A stretch of 54,018 bases of DNA from Phycisphaerae bacterium (lineage in GTDB: Bacteria; Planctomycetota; Phycisphaerae; Sedimentisphaerales; UBA12454): the NCBI GenBank assembly GCA_041652575.1, contig JBAZHC010000019.1, positions 1-54,018 on the forward strand, in the 5' to 3' direction. The notes beneath the pieces are model-generated. The model saw only the letters and a list, made by a program, of their open reading frames with translations. It searched no databases and was not told the DNA's origin. The first letter of the stretch is position 1. Every line of letters starts with the position of its first letter. The position numbers were made by a program, and so were the translations under genes. Shown piece after piece: positions 36,301-44,336 of the stretch.

Positions 36301-37079
36301 TCGTTAACGACATCTGCCCATTGTCTGTAAAGTGCAAAATACTGTTCAATTGACAGGAGTTTTTCTTTTGTCTGTTCGGCGGTAGATTTGGCGGCAGGTT
36401 TATTGTCTGTGCCGTTGACATCGGCAACCAGACGGTCAACCGTGGCTTTTTGCTCGTTGGGGTCCATTGCGTCCCATGACGGCGCGAGCATAGCGAGCGT
36501 TTCTTTATTTACACGGGCTTTTTCAAGTTGTCCGGCTATCGTATCGAGCTGAAGTTTATAATTATCTCTTTTCTCCTGTGCCGCTTTTCTCGCATCGTAA
36601 GTCGATGCGAGGTTACTGAGAATTTCCTTTCTTTCATTGCTGTCGGCGGCGAATTCCGCGAATATCGCTGCTCTGTCATTGGGGTCCTTGACCAGCGTCC
36701 TCTTGATTATCGCAAGATTGATATTGTCTTTTTCCAGTGCGTTCAGAGCGTCATCATAGGCCTGACGTTTCCTGTACGTATCGGCACTTGCCAGCGGAAC
36801 CTGAATTTCGATTCGCGTATCGCCCTGGGGACGCATGATAATATTCTGAATATTACCGGGGTCGATTCTTTTCATTAGAATCGGCACCAGCTTCTGGGAG
36901 AGACTGTCTGTCTCATTCTCACGCAGACCGGTTGTGTCGATATCGTAAGTAAGACTTGTACCGCCCGCAAGGTCGAGTCCGGGCTTTAGTGTCTCATTCG
37001 GAGGATAAATTTCCGCTGCCGCGAAGATTACAAGTATAATTACCGCTACAAGTCCAAAACGCACAACATTTCTATCCAT
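33339..37079 (-). CDS. secDF: Protein translocase SecD-SecF fusion
   Basis: The 1246-residue protein joins SecD and SecF, which use proton motive force to complete protein export with SecYEG. SecD begins with an N-terminal helix and GLDLAGGTSLTYDID; a long insert rich in charged helices (about 110-330) precedes the P1 core. SecD membrane helices run from about 560 (SVDANILIFERLREEL at about 618). SecF follows with FTGGTSLQINL at about 766 and GYSINDTIVVFDRIRERRGR at about 1146. Fused SecDF occurs in several phyla, but the large SecD insert is above the usual length. It follows yajC in the operon. Confidence 0.95.
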   Translation of the reverse strand: MDRNVVRFGLVAVIILVIFAAAEIYPPNETLKPGLDLAGGTSLTYDIDTTGLRENETDSLSQKLVPILMKRIDPGNIQNIIMRPQGDTRIEIQVPLASADTYRKRQAYDDALNALEKDNINLAIIKRTLVKDPNDRAAIFAEFAADSNERKEILSNLASTYDARKAAQEKRDNYKLQLDTIAGQLEKARVNKETLAMLAPSWDAMDPNEQKATVDRLVADVNGTDNKPAAKSTAEQTKEKLLSIEQYFALYRQWADVVNELTMPETGLNTAYRDAELRLKDFNLGTETLTEVLEMPEKSRTRAEFIKQFKNRFPSRVDRIDTLVKAFGEYRPMRGRIDGPEDVKRMLKGSGVLEFRILPTLNDGRTNRDELLAYTDALKTKGPKLASDSKYIWLELENPKDSTWQSSDSHQIITGTFAEKYYVLASNLKDECMLKNTGKKPWKLQKAGTTVDELGKRAISFTFDEVAASLFYNLTRNNLQRPLCITLDNIAISAPNIRSAIRSSGIIEGSYTQTEQMDMIDKLNAGSLPARLIEPPVSEKTIGPSLGADNRNMGIQAGKIALAVVMCFMILYYRISGIIACIALGLNILFILAMMAITRATFTMGGIAGIVLTIGMSVDANILIFERLREELDGGAGIRTAISNGFSRAFLTIFDSNLTTFIPALILYMIASEEIKGFAITLMFGIISSLFTAIFVTRIIFHILLNMGIIHDKLTMMRIIRNANVNWMGLRPVFITASLLLVAGGLFVFFYRDEAANSKYDIEFTGGTSLQINLKSDNPLERSEVENIIRMEGKRLNNPGIAMAKVYRVGDKTSQLQYEITTTETNKTTVPIVFNAGQNQTVQSVTDAITKTQKTMRGILSSLAVTQDSNNPLEFVIATTQTNTPIVTRILNKTFGENAVAGEPVVNEIVTGAVQDAFAGKLEMLENLEPNIASVTKIDNATVDAYPELSDFLGGVKIEFTVQKPVMVSQIVQRLNDLRYKPELTHIQWFQYRLTGPTLESLPDKPYTTFVYYSVEPEAGFRQFNEDEWKQFVNNETTKLTEAASLQSSLPRVTQIAPSIGDEAKTRAIVATVLSLIAICIYVWFRFGTLRYGVAAIVPIGHDICITIGAVVACTYIAGTVIGQKLLIGDFKIDLAMIAAFLTIIGYSINDTIVVFDRIRERRGRLSILTPELISQSINQTLSRTILTSFTTFLAVLILYILGGPAIRGFAFAMLIGVVIGTYSSIAIAAPILILGKKTKAVIDKK

Positions 37080-37136
37080 TGCAGTTTCCTGAAAAAATAT
37101 TAATTAAATTACAAATTTTTATCCGCCCAAGCGGGT

Positions 37137-37550
37137 TTATCTTTGTTCGATTACCTTGCCGATTGCCGAAGGAAGTATCTTTATTTTTGTATTGTTGGAT
37201 TCGTCAATCTTGAGTGTAATTTCAGTATCGCTTACTTCGAGAACCGTGCCGAAAATTCCTCCGACAGTCTGGACTCTGTCATTTTTCTTCAGCGACCTGA
37301 CCATCTGTTCCTGCTGTTGCCGCTGTTTCTTGGGACCTCTGAACATTAAAAAGTACATAACTCCGAAGATAAGAACGATGAATATCAGCGACTGCCACTG
37401 ACTCTGTGGATTTTTTTTAGCTGTTACAACACCGGAGTTCGGGTCCGCTTGTTTAGTAGTAGCTTCGGAAATGCTTTCCTTTGAAATATCTTCTGCCTTG
37501 ATTACCTGACTATTCTGGTCGGCCTGTGCCAAAACCCATCCGATTTCCAT
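37137..37550 (-). CDS. yajC: Preprotein translocase accessory subunit YajC
   Basis: The 137-residue protein has a long N-terminal extension, a membrane helix (SLIFIVLIFGVMYFLMF, about 50-66), then the YajC signature RGPKKQRQQQEQMVRSLKKNDRVQTVGGIFGTVLEV. YajC associates with SecDF. AAAGGGAT precedes the ATG. It lies between tgt and secDF, the classic gene order. Confidence 0.93.
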   Translation of the reverse strand: MEIGWVLAQADQNSQVIKAEDISKESISEATTKQADPNSGVVTAKKNPQSQWQSLIFIVLIFGVMYFLMFRGPKKQRQQQEQMVRSLKKNDRVQTVGGIFGTVLEVSDTEITLKIDESNNTKIKILPSAIGKVIEQR

Positions 37551-37564
37551 AATTATCCCTTTCT

Positions 37565-38713
37565 TTATTCAATATTTTCCGTGTCGGTATTTGTCCGACT
37601 GTTTCTGGCGAACGCGGGACTTTGCAGTGCCTGCGCCGCCCATTCAGCGAACGTGCCATTCTCTATATTTTCTCGTATTTTGTCCATTAAATTATGATAA
37701 AAAACGATATTATGTAACGATAGCAGGATTGGCCCGAGCATTTCCCCCACATTAAAATAGTGCCTTATCGCCGATCGGCTGAAAGTTTTGCAGCAATAGC
37801 ACTGACAGGTCGAGTCAATCGGCTTTTTATCGTCTGTATAAGCTGAATTTCGCAGTCTTATAGGACCTTCGGATGTGAAGGCCAGGGCATTTCGGCCATT
37901 TCGGGTCGGCATTACACAGTCGAACATATCGATTCCAGCCTCGACCGACTGGATAATATCCGCAGGCGTTCCTACGCCCATAAGGTATCGGGGCTTGTTT
38001 TCGGGCAGCAGAGGGGTTGCGAAACGGACAGTTTTCAGCATTTCTTCCGTGCCTTCGCCTACGCTCAAACCGCCCAGTGCGTAGCCGGGGAAATCCATTT
38101 TGGCAAGTTCTTCAGCGCAGCCTTGCCTGAGATTATTGTCAGTCTGCCCCTGTACGATTCCGAAAAGTAACTGGCGGTTATTGGAATGGGAATCTTTGCA
38201 GATTTTTGCCCATTTAATCGTTCGTTCAACTGCTTTTATTTGTTCTTTCTCCGGGGCGTCGAAAGCGGGGCACTGGTCGAAGCACATTATTATATCTGCG
38301 CCGAGCCTGTTTTGAATATTTGTTGCCCCGGCCGCATCGAGCTTGATTTTCGCGCCGTCGTAAGGACTGGCAAATTCTGTGCCGTTATCATCAATGCTGT
38401 TTATTTCGCTTAACGAAAAAACCTGGAAGCCGCCGCTGTCGGTAAGTATCGGCTTGTCCCACGCCATAAAGTTATGAAGTCCGCCGAGTTTTTCAATTAC
38501 ATCCACGCCCGGCCGAAGCATCAGATGAAAAGTATTGGCAAGGATTATTTGCGAACCTGCCTCACTTAGCTGTTGAGGTAATAGACCTTTGACCGTTCCT
38601 CTTGTCCCGACCGGCATAAATACCGGTGTACGGATTTTTCCGTGAGCGGTTTGTAATGTACCGGTTCGTGCTGATGTTTCAGAGCTTTTTGTGTTTATAT
38701 CGAAGACGTTCAT
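37565..38713 (-). CDS. tgt: tRNA-guanine transglycosylase
   Basis: The 382-residue enzyme exchanges guanine 34 for preQ1 in tRNAs with GUN anticodons (queuosine pathway). Motifs: PVFMPVGTRGTVKGL, ILTDSGGFQVFSL, FGIVQGQ, GYALGGLSVGEG, the nucleophile Asp region DMFDCVMPTRNGRNA (about 264), and the zinc site CQCYCC followed by SLHNIVFYHNLM. Length and motifs are normal. yajC follows after 14 bases. Confidence 0.96.
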   Translation of the reverse strand: MNVFDINTKSSETSARTGTLQTAHGKIRTPVFMPVGTRGTVKGLLPQQLSEAGSQIILANTFHLMLRPGVDVIEKLGGLHNFMAWDKPILTDSGGFQVFSLSEINSIDDNGTEFASPYDGAKIKLDAAGATNIQNRLGADIIMCFDQCPAFDAPEKEQIKAVERTIKWAKICKDSHSNNRQLLFGIVQGQTDNNLRQGCAEELAKMDFPGYALGGLSVGEGTEEMLKTVRFATPLLPENKPRYLMGVGTPADIIQSVEAGIDMFDCVMPTRNGRNALAFTSEGPIRLRNSAYTDDKKPIDSTCQCYCCKTFSRSAIRHYFNVGEMLGPILLSLHNIVFYHNLMDKIRENIENGTFAEWAAQALQSPAFARNSRTNTDTENIE

Positions 38714-38727
38714 TATTAGCGGACAGC

Positions 38728-39999
38728 TTAGTATAGGGTCTTTATTCGGTTGTCGGGATAATAGAAGCTCAGGATTTGTTCTGCGGTATTACCTTGTCTG
38801 GCCATCTCTCTTGCCCCGTACTGGCACAGTCCCACGCCGTGGCCGAACCCTTTACCTGCGACGAAAAGAAATTCTTTGTCCAGGCTCACTATCGTACAGC
38901 AGGCGCTTTGAATTTTGGTCCCGCTCGAATCGATTGCAAGTCGCAGGTCCTCGGCTCGCAAAAAACCTGTTTTGCCTGTCGAGCCGGTCAGTTTAACGCT
39001 CGTAATTCTCGTGAATTTATTCTCGTACTCGCTTTTTTTCACGGCTTCTATTTTCTCTATGGTTCCCAATTCCTTCAGGGATGGATACCTTTCGAGGATA
39101 TTATCGCTTACGGTTTTTTTATCGAATTTGACGTCCGGCCAGTAGAATAGGCTCGGCCTTGTAGTTGTTCTGCAATAGGCGCAATTGACGCCTTTAAGCG
39201 ATTCGAATTTATCGCCGAAAACATTTTCGCTGTCTTCGGTATGACCGCCGCAGGCGGAACTGTAATAAGCTGGAAACGGCTCGCAGTCCCCTGATTCCTG
39301 CTGACAGCATAATACCATCCCGCAGGTACTGTTGACCGCATCGTTTGTGCGTACCGTCTCGGCGTTGACGCCTTTGTAAACCTGGTTTGCCTGTGTGGTT
39401 TTGACGTCCCAGTTCCGGTTTTTGCCGAACTTCGTTTTTATATACAAACAGTAAGTTCTTGCCGCTATCGCCTGTGCCTTTAAGGCTTCCATTTCCCAGT
39501 AGCTGGGCATTTCAGACGCCACGACGCCGGCAAGATATGTTTCCATCGAAACATTATTAATGACCGTCATAGTCCTGCTGCCGGAATTTATAATCAGTTC
39601 GAGACCGCCGCGGTATTTCTGGTTGTCGTTAATCGCGAAAGGCTGGTTGTGCTTGGGCTGTATAATCAGGTGTTTGGTTTTGAAAAGCTGCTGGCCTGCC
39701 CATATTCCGTTGCTGTCTGTCGCAGGCTCAATTACGCAGGCGGTACCCTCAGCCTTGAATATCTCCATTGTATCGTAGTTTACAATCTCGTATTCATCGT
39801 CAATCTTGAACTGAATTTTTTGTGCGCTGTCGTCCAGCAGAACCCTTACGCTGGACAGGGACGGGCTTTGCGTTATGACCGGCTCGGAACCCTGCGGCTC
39901 GGCGACGCAGCCGCCGAGGAGAACGGACAATCCTGTGCAAAGAATTGCGATATTCCGGAATATTTTTATTCTTGGCTGCATAGCGGAATAATTAATCAA
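38728..39999 (-). CDS. SpoIID/LytB-domain lipoprotein
   Basis: The 423-residue protein starts with a lipoprotein signal (LSVLLGGC, Cys at about 31) and contains a SpoIID/LytB domain: MTVINNVSMETYLAGVVASEMPSYW-type wording, ALKAQAIAARTYCLYIKTKFG, and the C-terminal GHGVGLCQYGAREMA. SpoIID-type proteins are lytic transglycosylases acting on peptidoglycan denuded of stem peptides. It overlaps the end of the upstream alphaCTD-TPR gene by eight bases. A peptidoglycan-remodelling role fits the LysM protein at the other end of the operon. Confidence 0.87.
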   Translation of the reverse strand: MINYSAMQPRIKIFRNIAILCTGLSVLLGGCVAEPQGSEPVITQSPSLSSVRVLLDDSAQKIQFKIDDEYEIVNYDTMEIFKAEGTACVIEPATDSNGIWAGQQLFKTKHLIIQPKHNQPFAINDNQKYRGGLELIINSGSRTMTVINNVSMETYLAGVVASEMPSYWEMEALKAQAIAARTYCLYIKTKFGKNRNWDVKTTQANQVYKGVNAETVRTNDAVNSTCGMVLCCQQESGDCEPFPAYYSSACGGHTEDSENVFGDKFESLKGVNCAYCRTTTRPSLFYWPDVKFDKKTVSDNILERYPSLKELGTIEKIEAVKKSEYENKFTRITSVKLTGSTGKTGFLRAEDLRLAIDSSGTKIQSACCTIVSLDKEFLFVAGKGFGHGVGLCQYGAREMARQGNTAEQILSFYYPDNRIKTLY

Positions 40000-41320
40000 T
40001 TTTTCTCAGGCTGATGCCCAGACTATCAAGAATCTTATTTATTTCCACAAGGCTGGTAGCGCCGAAATTCTTGACGCCGAGCAGTTCGGCCTCGGTTTTG
40101 GAGACAAGGTCGCCTATGGTTCTGATATTCAGATTCGCAAGGCAGTTTCTTGCCCTGACGGACAGCTCGAACTCGTCCATGCTCCTGCTGAGATTTTCGT
40201 TGTCGATATCGTCATCGGCTTCCTGCTGCTGCATACCTGCCACCAGTTGCATCTCGTCGGGGAATTTGCCTTCGGATGCCATACCGAGCCTTAAGCCTCT
40301 CGACTCGAGCATATGTTTTATCTCGGTAAGGCTTGTTTCGCCGAAGTTCTTATATGCCAGAAGTTCTGTTTCGGTTATTCTCAGTAAATCCCCGAGAGTA
40401 TTTATATCCATTTTCTTAAGACAGTTTCTGCTTCTTACCGAAAGCTCGAAATCGGAGATAGGAGTTTCGAGTATCTTGGTCTGTTGGTCCTTGTTTTTCT
40501 CGATTTCTTCATCGTAGAGCATTGTTTCGGAACTGTTAATGTCCTTTTTGAAGAGGAGGGCGCGAGGGTTATTCGGATGGTATTTAAGCACCTGCTCAAC
40601 GCACTTTATCGCCTTGTCGTATTGATCGGCATCTTCGTGAAGAACCGCCAGGTTAAGCAGGGCGCTTACATAAGGCGTACCGTTGTTTACGAGCTGTTTG
40701 TAATAATCCATCGCCGCTTCGTCATTGCCTCTCAGATCCAGCAGAAATGCCAGATGGAACAGTGCCTTTGAATAAAGCGGGTCAATCTCTACCGCCGTCT
40801 TATAGTTTTCAATCGCCTTATCGTAGTCTCCTTCTCTCTGCAGATGCCTGCCGAGAGTGTAATGATAAAGAGCGCTTGCCTTCTGATAATTTTCACAGGC
40901 CTTGAGAGCCTTTGCCGCGTTTTCAAAATCGCCTTTGACGCGATAAACCGCAGCCTTAGCGCAGTTGACTGCCAGCGCGTCTACTCCGGCCTTTGCGGCT
41001 TTGTCGAGCGACTCGATTGCCTTGTCGTATTGTCCTGTCTTTCGCAGGCAGAAAGCGAGTTCGAGGAATTTTTCCTTGCTGTCGTCGGCCTTTTCGAATA
41101 TTTCGATTGCCTCCCGGCATTTGCCGACCATGGCAAGAGCCGCGCCAAGTGCCAGGTAATTTTTCCTGCCGGGCTTGGACAATTCCTCTTCTGTTTTTTC
41201 TGCGAATGCAATTTTGTTTCGCTCGCTCGAATTTACAAACTCTGATACCGAGATAATATCGTTGATGGTAATGGTTTCCGCGACAAATAAATCGATTTTC
41301 GGCTGACTTACTACTGACAT
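39992..41320 (-). CDS. TPR protein with two RNA-polymerase-alpha-CTD-like domains
   Basis: The 442-residue protein starts with about 35 variable residues, then six to seven tetratricopeptide repeats (about 55-260; for example YDKAIENYKTAVEIDPLYSKALFHLAFLL). Two copies of an RNA polymerase alpha C-terminal-type helix-hairpin-helix domain follow at about 285-345 and 378-442. Each has the DNA-contact wording VRSRNCL or VRARNCL, and KNFGxTSLxEI. The Arg and Asn equivalent to E. coli alpha R265 and N268 and the Gly/Ser of the second hairpin are kept; the K298 position is Thr. A role in DNA or sigma contact is inference. It is the first gene of the SpoIID-tgt-yajC-secDF-lysM operon. Confidence 0.85.
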   Translation of the reverse strand: MSVVSQPKIDLFVAETITINDIISVSEFVNSSERNKIAFAEKTEEELSKPGRKNYLALGAALAMVGKCREAIEIFEKADDSKEKFLELAFCLRKTGQYDKAIESLDKAAKAGVDALAVNCAKAAVYRVKGDFENAAKALKACENYQKASALYHYTLGRHLQREGDYDKAIENYKTAVEIDPLYSKALFHLAFLLDLRGNDEAAMDYYKQLVNNGTPYVSALLNLAVLHEDADQYDKAIKCVEQVLKYHPNNPRALLFKKDINSSETMLYDEEIEKNKDQQTKILETPISDFELSVRSRNCLKKMDINTLGDLLRITETELLAYKNFGETSLTEIKHMLESRGLRLGMASEGKFPDEMQLVAGMQQQEADDDIDNENLSRSMDEFELSVRARNCLANLNIRTIGDLVSKTEAELLGVKNFGATSLVEINKILDSLGISLRKID

Positions 41321-41397
41321 TGTCTTTTGCTCCTAATATAACTGTTTAATTATTCTAAATTTAGGGTTTTGTTTTTTAACTCGACGCGTAAAGGAGC

Positions 41398-41425
41398 ATT
41401 ATAGCGCAAAACAAAAGATTTGCAA
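41398..41425 (-). promoter_or_regulatory. Promoter of the alphaCTD-TPR/tgt/secDF operon
   Basis: On the minus strand TATAAT (41398-41403) with TTGCAA (41420-41425) and a 16-base spacer lie about 80 bases upstream of the start codon. TTAGGAGC close to the ATG is the likely ribosome site. Confidence 0.5.
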
Positions 41426-41523
41426 TAGCATTTCAGGGGGTCACTTTTGCGGGCTTTAGTGCCGAAATTTAATGCCAAACCGCCGAAAATCTGCTATTCT
41501 GTGTTTGTTTCAAGGGATTGTTT

Positions 41524-42360
41524 ATGGATAGGTTAAAACAGCTTTGTCTTCTTACCGGTATAATAATGCTGATGTCTTTGGCGGCGTTCAGTATTATCGG
41601 TGCGGTAATGGGTGCTGACTGGTCGAGATCGTTTTTTACTTCACCGGCGGGCGGTTCGCTTTGGATTACTGTCGGATTGTTGATTGTCGCCGGCCTGTTT
41701 CAATTCGGGATAATTTACAAGGCGAAATGGCCGCTCATTGTTTATCTCGGCGTTTTGCTTGTTCTCGCCGGTTCTTTCGGCAGGTGCAATTGTACTGTTT
41801 TTATCGGTTTCGTTTTGGGCTGCATCGGTCTTTTCGGCCTCTTTCGGATTAAACCGTCCGTTATGGATATTGTAATAGCCGTTCTGTTATTTCTTGCGAT
41901 AGTGTTTATTTTTTATTTTCGCATAGTGCCGCGGCATTCGCAGCTTAAAAGTATTTTTTTTGTGCCTCATGTTTTCGCTTATCTGCTTTCGTATGTTTTT
42001 ATGGCCAGGGCGGCTTTTTTTGCCGTCAGTCAATTGTTCGGCAAAACGCCCCAAAGCGAAACTTCCGCATACAGGTTTGTTTGTATGGGTTTTCCTCTTA
42101 TGACTGCCGGCCTTGTTCTCGGCAGCGTATGGGCGGCCTCTGCATGGGGTGATTGGTGGAGCTGGGACCCAAAGGAAATGTTTTCCCTTGCCGTTTGGCT
42201 GGTCTTCGCCGCGTTTCTGCATTTCAGATATTTATACCGGCAAAGATTTTTGCGTTTGAACAGTATTTGGATTATAATAGGTTTCATATTGATTATACTT
42301 TGTTTTTTGTGGGTAAATTTCTCGAAAATTTTCGCGGGCCTTCATAGTTATACCAGTTAA
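41524..42360 (+). CDS. CcsA/HemX-like cytochrome c assembly membrane protein
   Basis: From ATG 41524 (AAGGGA six bases upstream) the protein has 278 residues and about eight membrane helices. The tryptophan-rich heme-handling motif GDWWSWDPKEMFSLAVW is at about 208-224. This is the CcsA/CcmC/HemX signature for binding heme at the outer face. Being the first gene of a heme cluster directly before hemA, it may act as HemX (affecting HemA) or as a c-type cytochrome synthase subunit; the ResB/Ccs1 partner is not in the window. Confidence 0.82.
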   Translation: MDRLKQLCLLTGIIMLMSLAAFSIIGAVMGADWSRSFFTSPAGGSLWITVGLLIVAGLFQFGIIYKAKWPLIVYLGVLLVLAGSFGRCNCTVFIGFVLGCIGLFGLFRIKPSVMDIVIAVLLFLAIVFIFYFRIVPRHSQLKSIFFVPHVFAYLLSYVFMARAAFFAVSQLFGKTPQSETSAYRFVCMGFPLMTAGLVLGSVWAASAWGDWWSWDPKEMFSLAVWLVFAAFLHFRYLYRQRFLRLNSIWIIIGFILIILCFLWVNFSKIFAGLHSYTS

Positions 42361-42393
42361 GCCTGCCCGCCGCGGATGGAGCCGGGATTTGTT

Positions 42394-43422
42394 ATGAATA
42401 TCGTTTTTCAGGGTGTTGATTTTAGAAATTGTCCTGCCGATGCTGCCGGAAAGCTTGCTCTCGACCTGCAGCGGCAGAAAAATTTCCTGCATTCCTGCCG
42501 GCGATTCCCTGAAATAAGCGATGCCATCGTATTGAACACCTGCAACAGGCTTGAGTTTTATTTTTACGCGAAAAAGCAGTTCGACATCTCCGCGTTTGTC
42601 GATGATTTTATTTCACATGATTTATGGAATGAGCACAAACAGACTTTATACGGCCTTGACGCTGCCGGGCATCTTTTCAATGTCGCCGCCGGCCTCGAAT
42701 CGCAGATTATCGGCGAAAATGAAATTTTTTCGCAATTAAAATCCGCCTACAGCTTCGCCCTGCGCTGCGACAGCGTAAAATTTATGTTCCATCGTCTCCT
42801 CCACAGTTCGTTTCGCGTCGCGAAAGCCGTAAGGACTCATACCGATATAAATACCGGTGCGCTGTCTGTCGCACAGGCCTCCGTCGAACTTGCAGCCGGT
42901 AATTTTTCCGCCTGTGGTGAGTTTGTCGAATCCATCGGCAAAATGAAAGTCCTTGTAATCGGCTCCGGCTCGAACGCCGAACTTATTGTAAAACATCTAA
43001 TCAGAAAAAATGTTGCCGATATTACTGTCGCCGCCAGGAACAAGGAAGCAGGGGTGCGATTAATTGAAAAAACATCGGCAGGTAAATTTTTACAGTTAAA
43101 TGAATTGAAAAGCTGTCTTCCGGATATTGATATTGTTTTTACCGCTGCCGCCTCTCAAAAGCCTTTAATAACGGCAGAAACGCTCGATAAAAACCGGGCT
43201 AAGCCCCTGATTGTAATAGATTTGTCTGTGCCGCCAAATGCCGAGCCTGAAGTTGTGGAAATAGATAATATAAAACTTTTCAATATTGATAGTCTAAACG
43301 AAATTATCGATAGTAATAACCGCAAACGCCGAACCGAGATTCCCAAAGCAAAGGCGATAATAGATGAGCATCTGCAATTATTTTCCCGCTGGCTCGAAGA
43401 TTCGAAAGTGGCGGTTCGATGA
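42394..43422 (+). CDS. hemA: Glutamyl-tRNA reductase
   Basis: The enzyme reduces Glu-tRNA to glutamate-1-semialdehyde, the first committed step of tetrapyrrole synthesis. The catalytic Cys lies in VLNTCNRLEFY (about residue 50), the tRNA/active-site helix follows (AGLESQIIGENEIFSQLKSAY), and the NADPH domain has VLVIGSGSNAELIVKHL. ATG 42394 gives MNIVFQGVDFRN, which matches the family start; ATG 42376 is six codons upstream. It overlaps hemC by ATGA. Confidence 0.94.
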   Translation: MNIVFQGVDFRNCPADAAGKLALDLQRQKNFLHSCRRFPEISDAIVLNTCNRLEFYFYAKKQFDISAFVDDFISHDLWNEHKQTLYGLDAAGHLFNVAAGLESQIIGENEIFSQLKSAYSFALRCDSVKFMFHRLLHSSFRVAKAVRTHTDINTGALSVAQASVELAAGNFSACGEFVESIGKMKVLVIGSGSNAELIVKHLIRKNVADITVAARNKEAGVRLIEKTSAGKFLQLNELKSCLPDIDIVFTAAASQKPLITAETLDKNRAKPLIVIDLSVPPNAEPEVVEIDNIKLFNIDSLNEIIDSNNRKRRTEIPKAKAIIDEHLQLFSRWLEDSKVAVR

Positions 43423-44336
43423 ATATGATACGAATAGCAACTCGTTCGAGCTGTTTGGCTCTTATCCAGGCGCAGATTGTCGTCGAGGCAATCTCGAAAC
43501 ATAAGCCCGGCATTGATTTTGAAATTGTCGAGATAAAAAGTCAGGGCGACATCGACAAAAAAAGTCCTCTCTGGAAATTATCCGAAACAGGTTTCTTTAC
43601 TGCTGCCGTCGAAAACGCTCTTTGCGAAAACAAAGCCGATATCGCCGTTCACAGTTACAAGGATTTGCCGATATCGGAAACCTCCGGCCTTGTTACCGCC
43701 GCCGTTCTGGACAGAAGATTTTGTCAGGATTGTTTAATCGGCAAAGGGAAAATTAAATCGCTGAATGATTTGCCCAAAGGCGCAAAGATTGGAACTTCAA
43801 GCCTCCGCCGTAAGGCTCAGCTTTTACATAAAAGACCAGATTTGATTTGTGAGCCGATAAGGGGCAACGTGCATACGAGAATAAATCAGGTCGAAAAGGG
43901 CCAATTTGACGGCACCGTCCTTGCTTATGCCGGAATCGAAAGACTTGGATTAACTGAAAAGATTTCTCTTTGCTTCGACCCCATAGATTTTATTCCAGCG
44001 CCTGCTCAGGGTGCCTTAGCCGTTCAGGCAAAAGCCGGCGACAATGAAATTTTAAAATTACTTGCTGAAATTGATGATAAGATTTCCCGAATCACTTCTG
44101 ATGCCGAGCGCCTCGTTTGGCATCATTTAAAAGCGGGCTGTCACGCCCCGGCAGGCGTATTCGCGCAGATTACAGGCGACAATATGACAATTTACGCCTT
44201 TGTCGCCGACGAAAACGGCCGCAAATTTATCAATCGCAAAAAGCAGGGCCACGTTAAATCCGCAAAAAAAATCGCGCAGGATTTGGCATCTGAACTTTTA
44301 AACTCAGGCGCGGGAGAGTTATTGAAGAATGGCTAA
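43419..44336 (+). CDS. hemC: Porphobilinogen deaminase (hydroxymethylbilane synthase)
   Basis: The 305-residue enzyme joins four porphobilinogens into hydroxymethylbilane. It starts IRIATRSSCLALIQAQ, has GTSSLRRKAQLLHKRPDL and RGNVHTRINQVEKGQFDGTVLAYAGIERLGL, and the Cys that holds the dipyrromethane cofactor in HLKAGCHAPAGVFAQ (about residue 241). It is coupled to hemA on one side and overlaps the cobA-hemD fusion by eight bases on the other. Confidence 0.95.
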   Translation: MNMIRIATRSSCLALIQAQIVVEAISKHKPGIDFEIVEIKSQGDIDKKSPLWKLSETGFFTAAVENALCENKADIAVHSYKDLPISETSGLVTAAVLDRRFCQDCLIGKGKIKSLNDLPKGAKIGTSSLRRKAQLLHKRPDLICEPIRGNVHTRINQVEKGQFDGTVLAYAGIERLGLTEKISLCFDPIDFIPAPAQGALAVQAKAGDNEILKLLAEIDDKISRITSDAERLVWHHLKAGCHAPAGVFAQITGDNMTIYAFVADENGRKFINRKKQGHVKSAKKIAQDLASELLNSGAGELLKNG

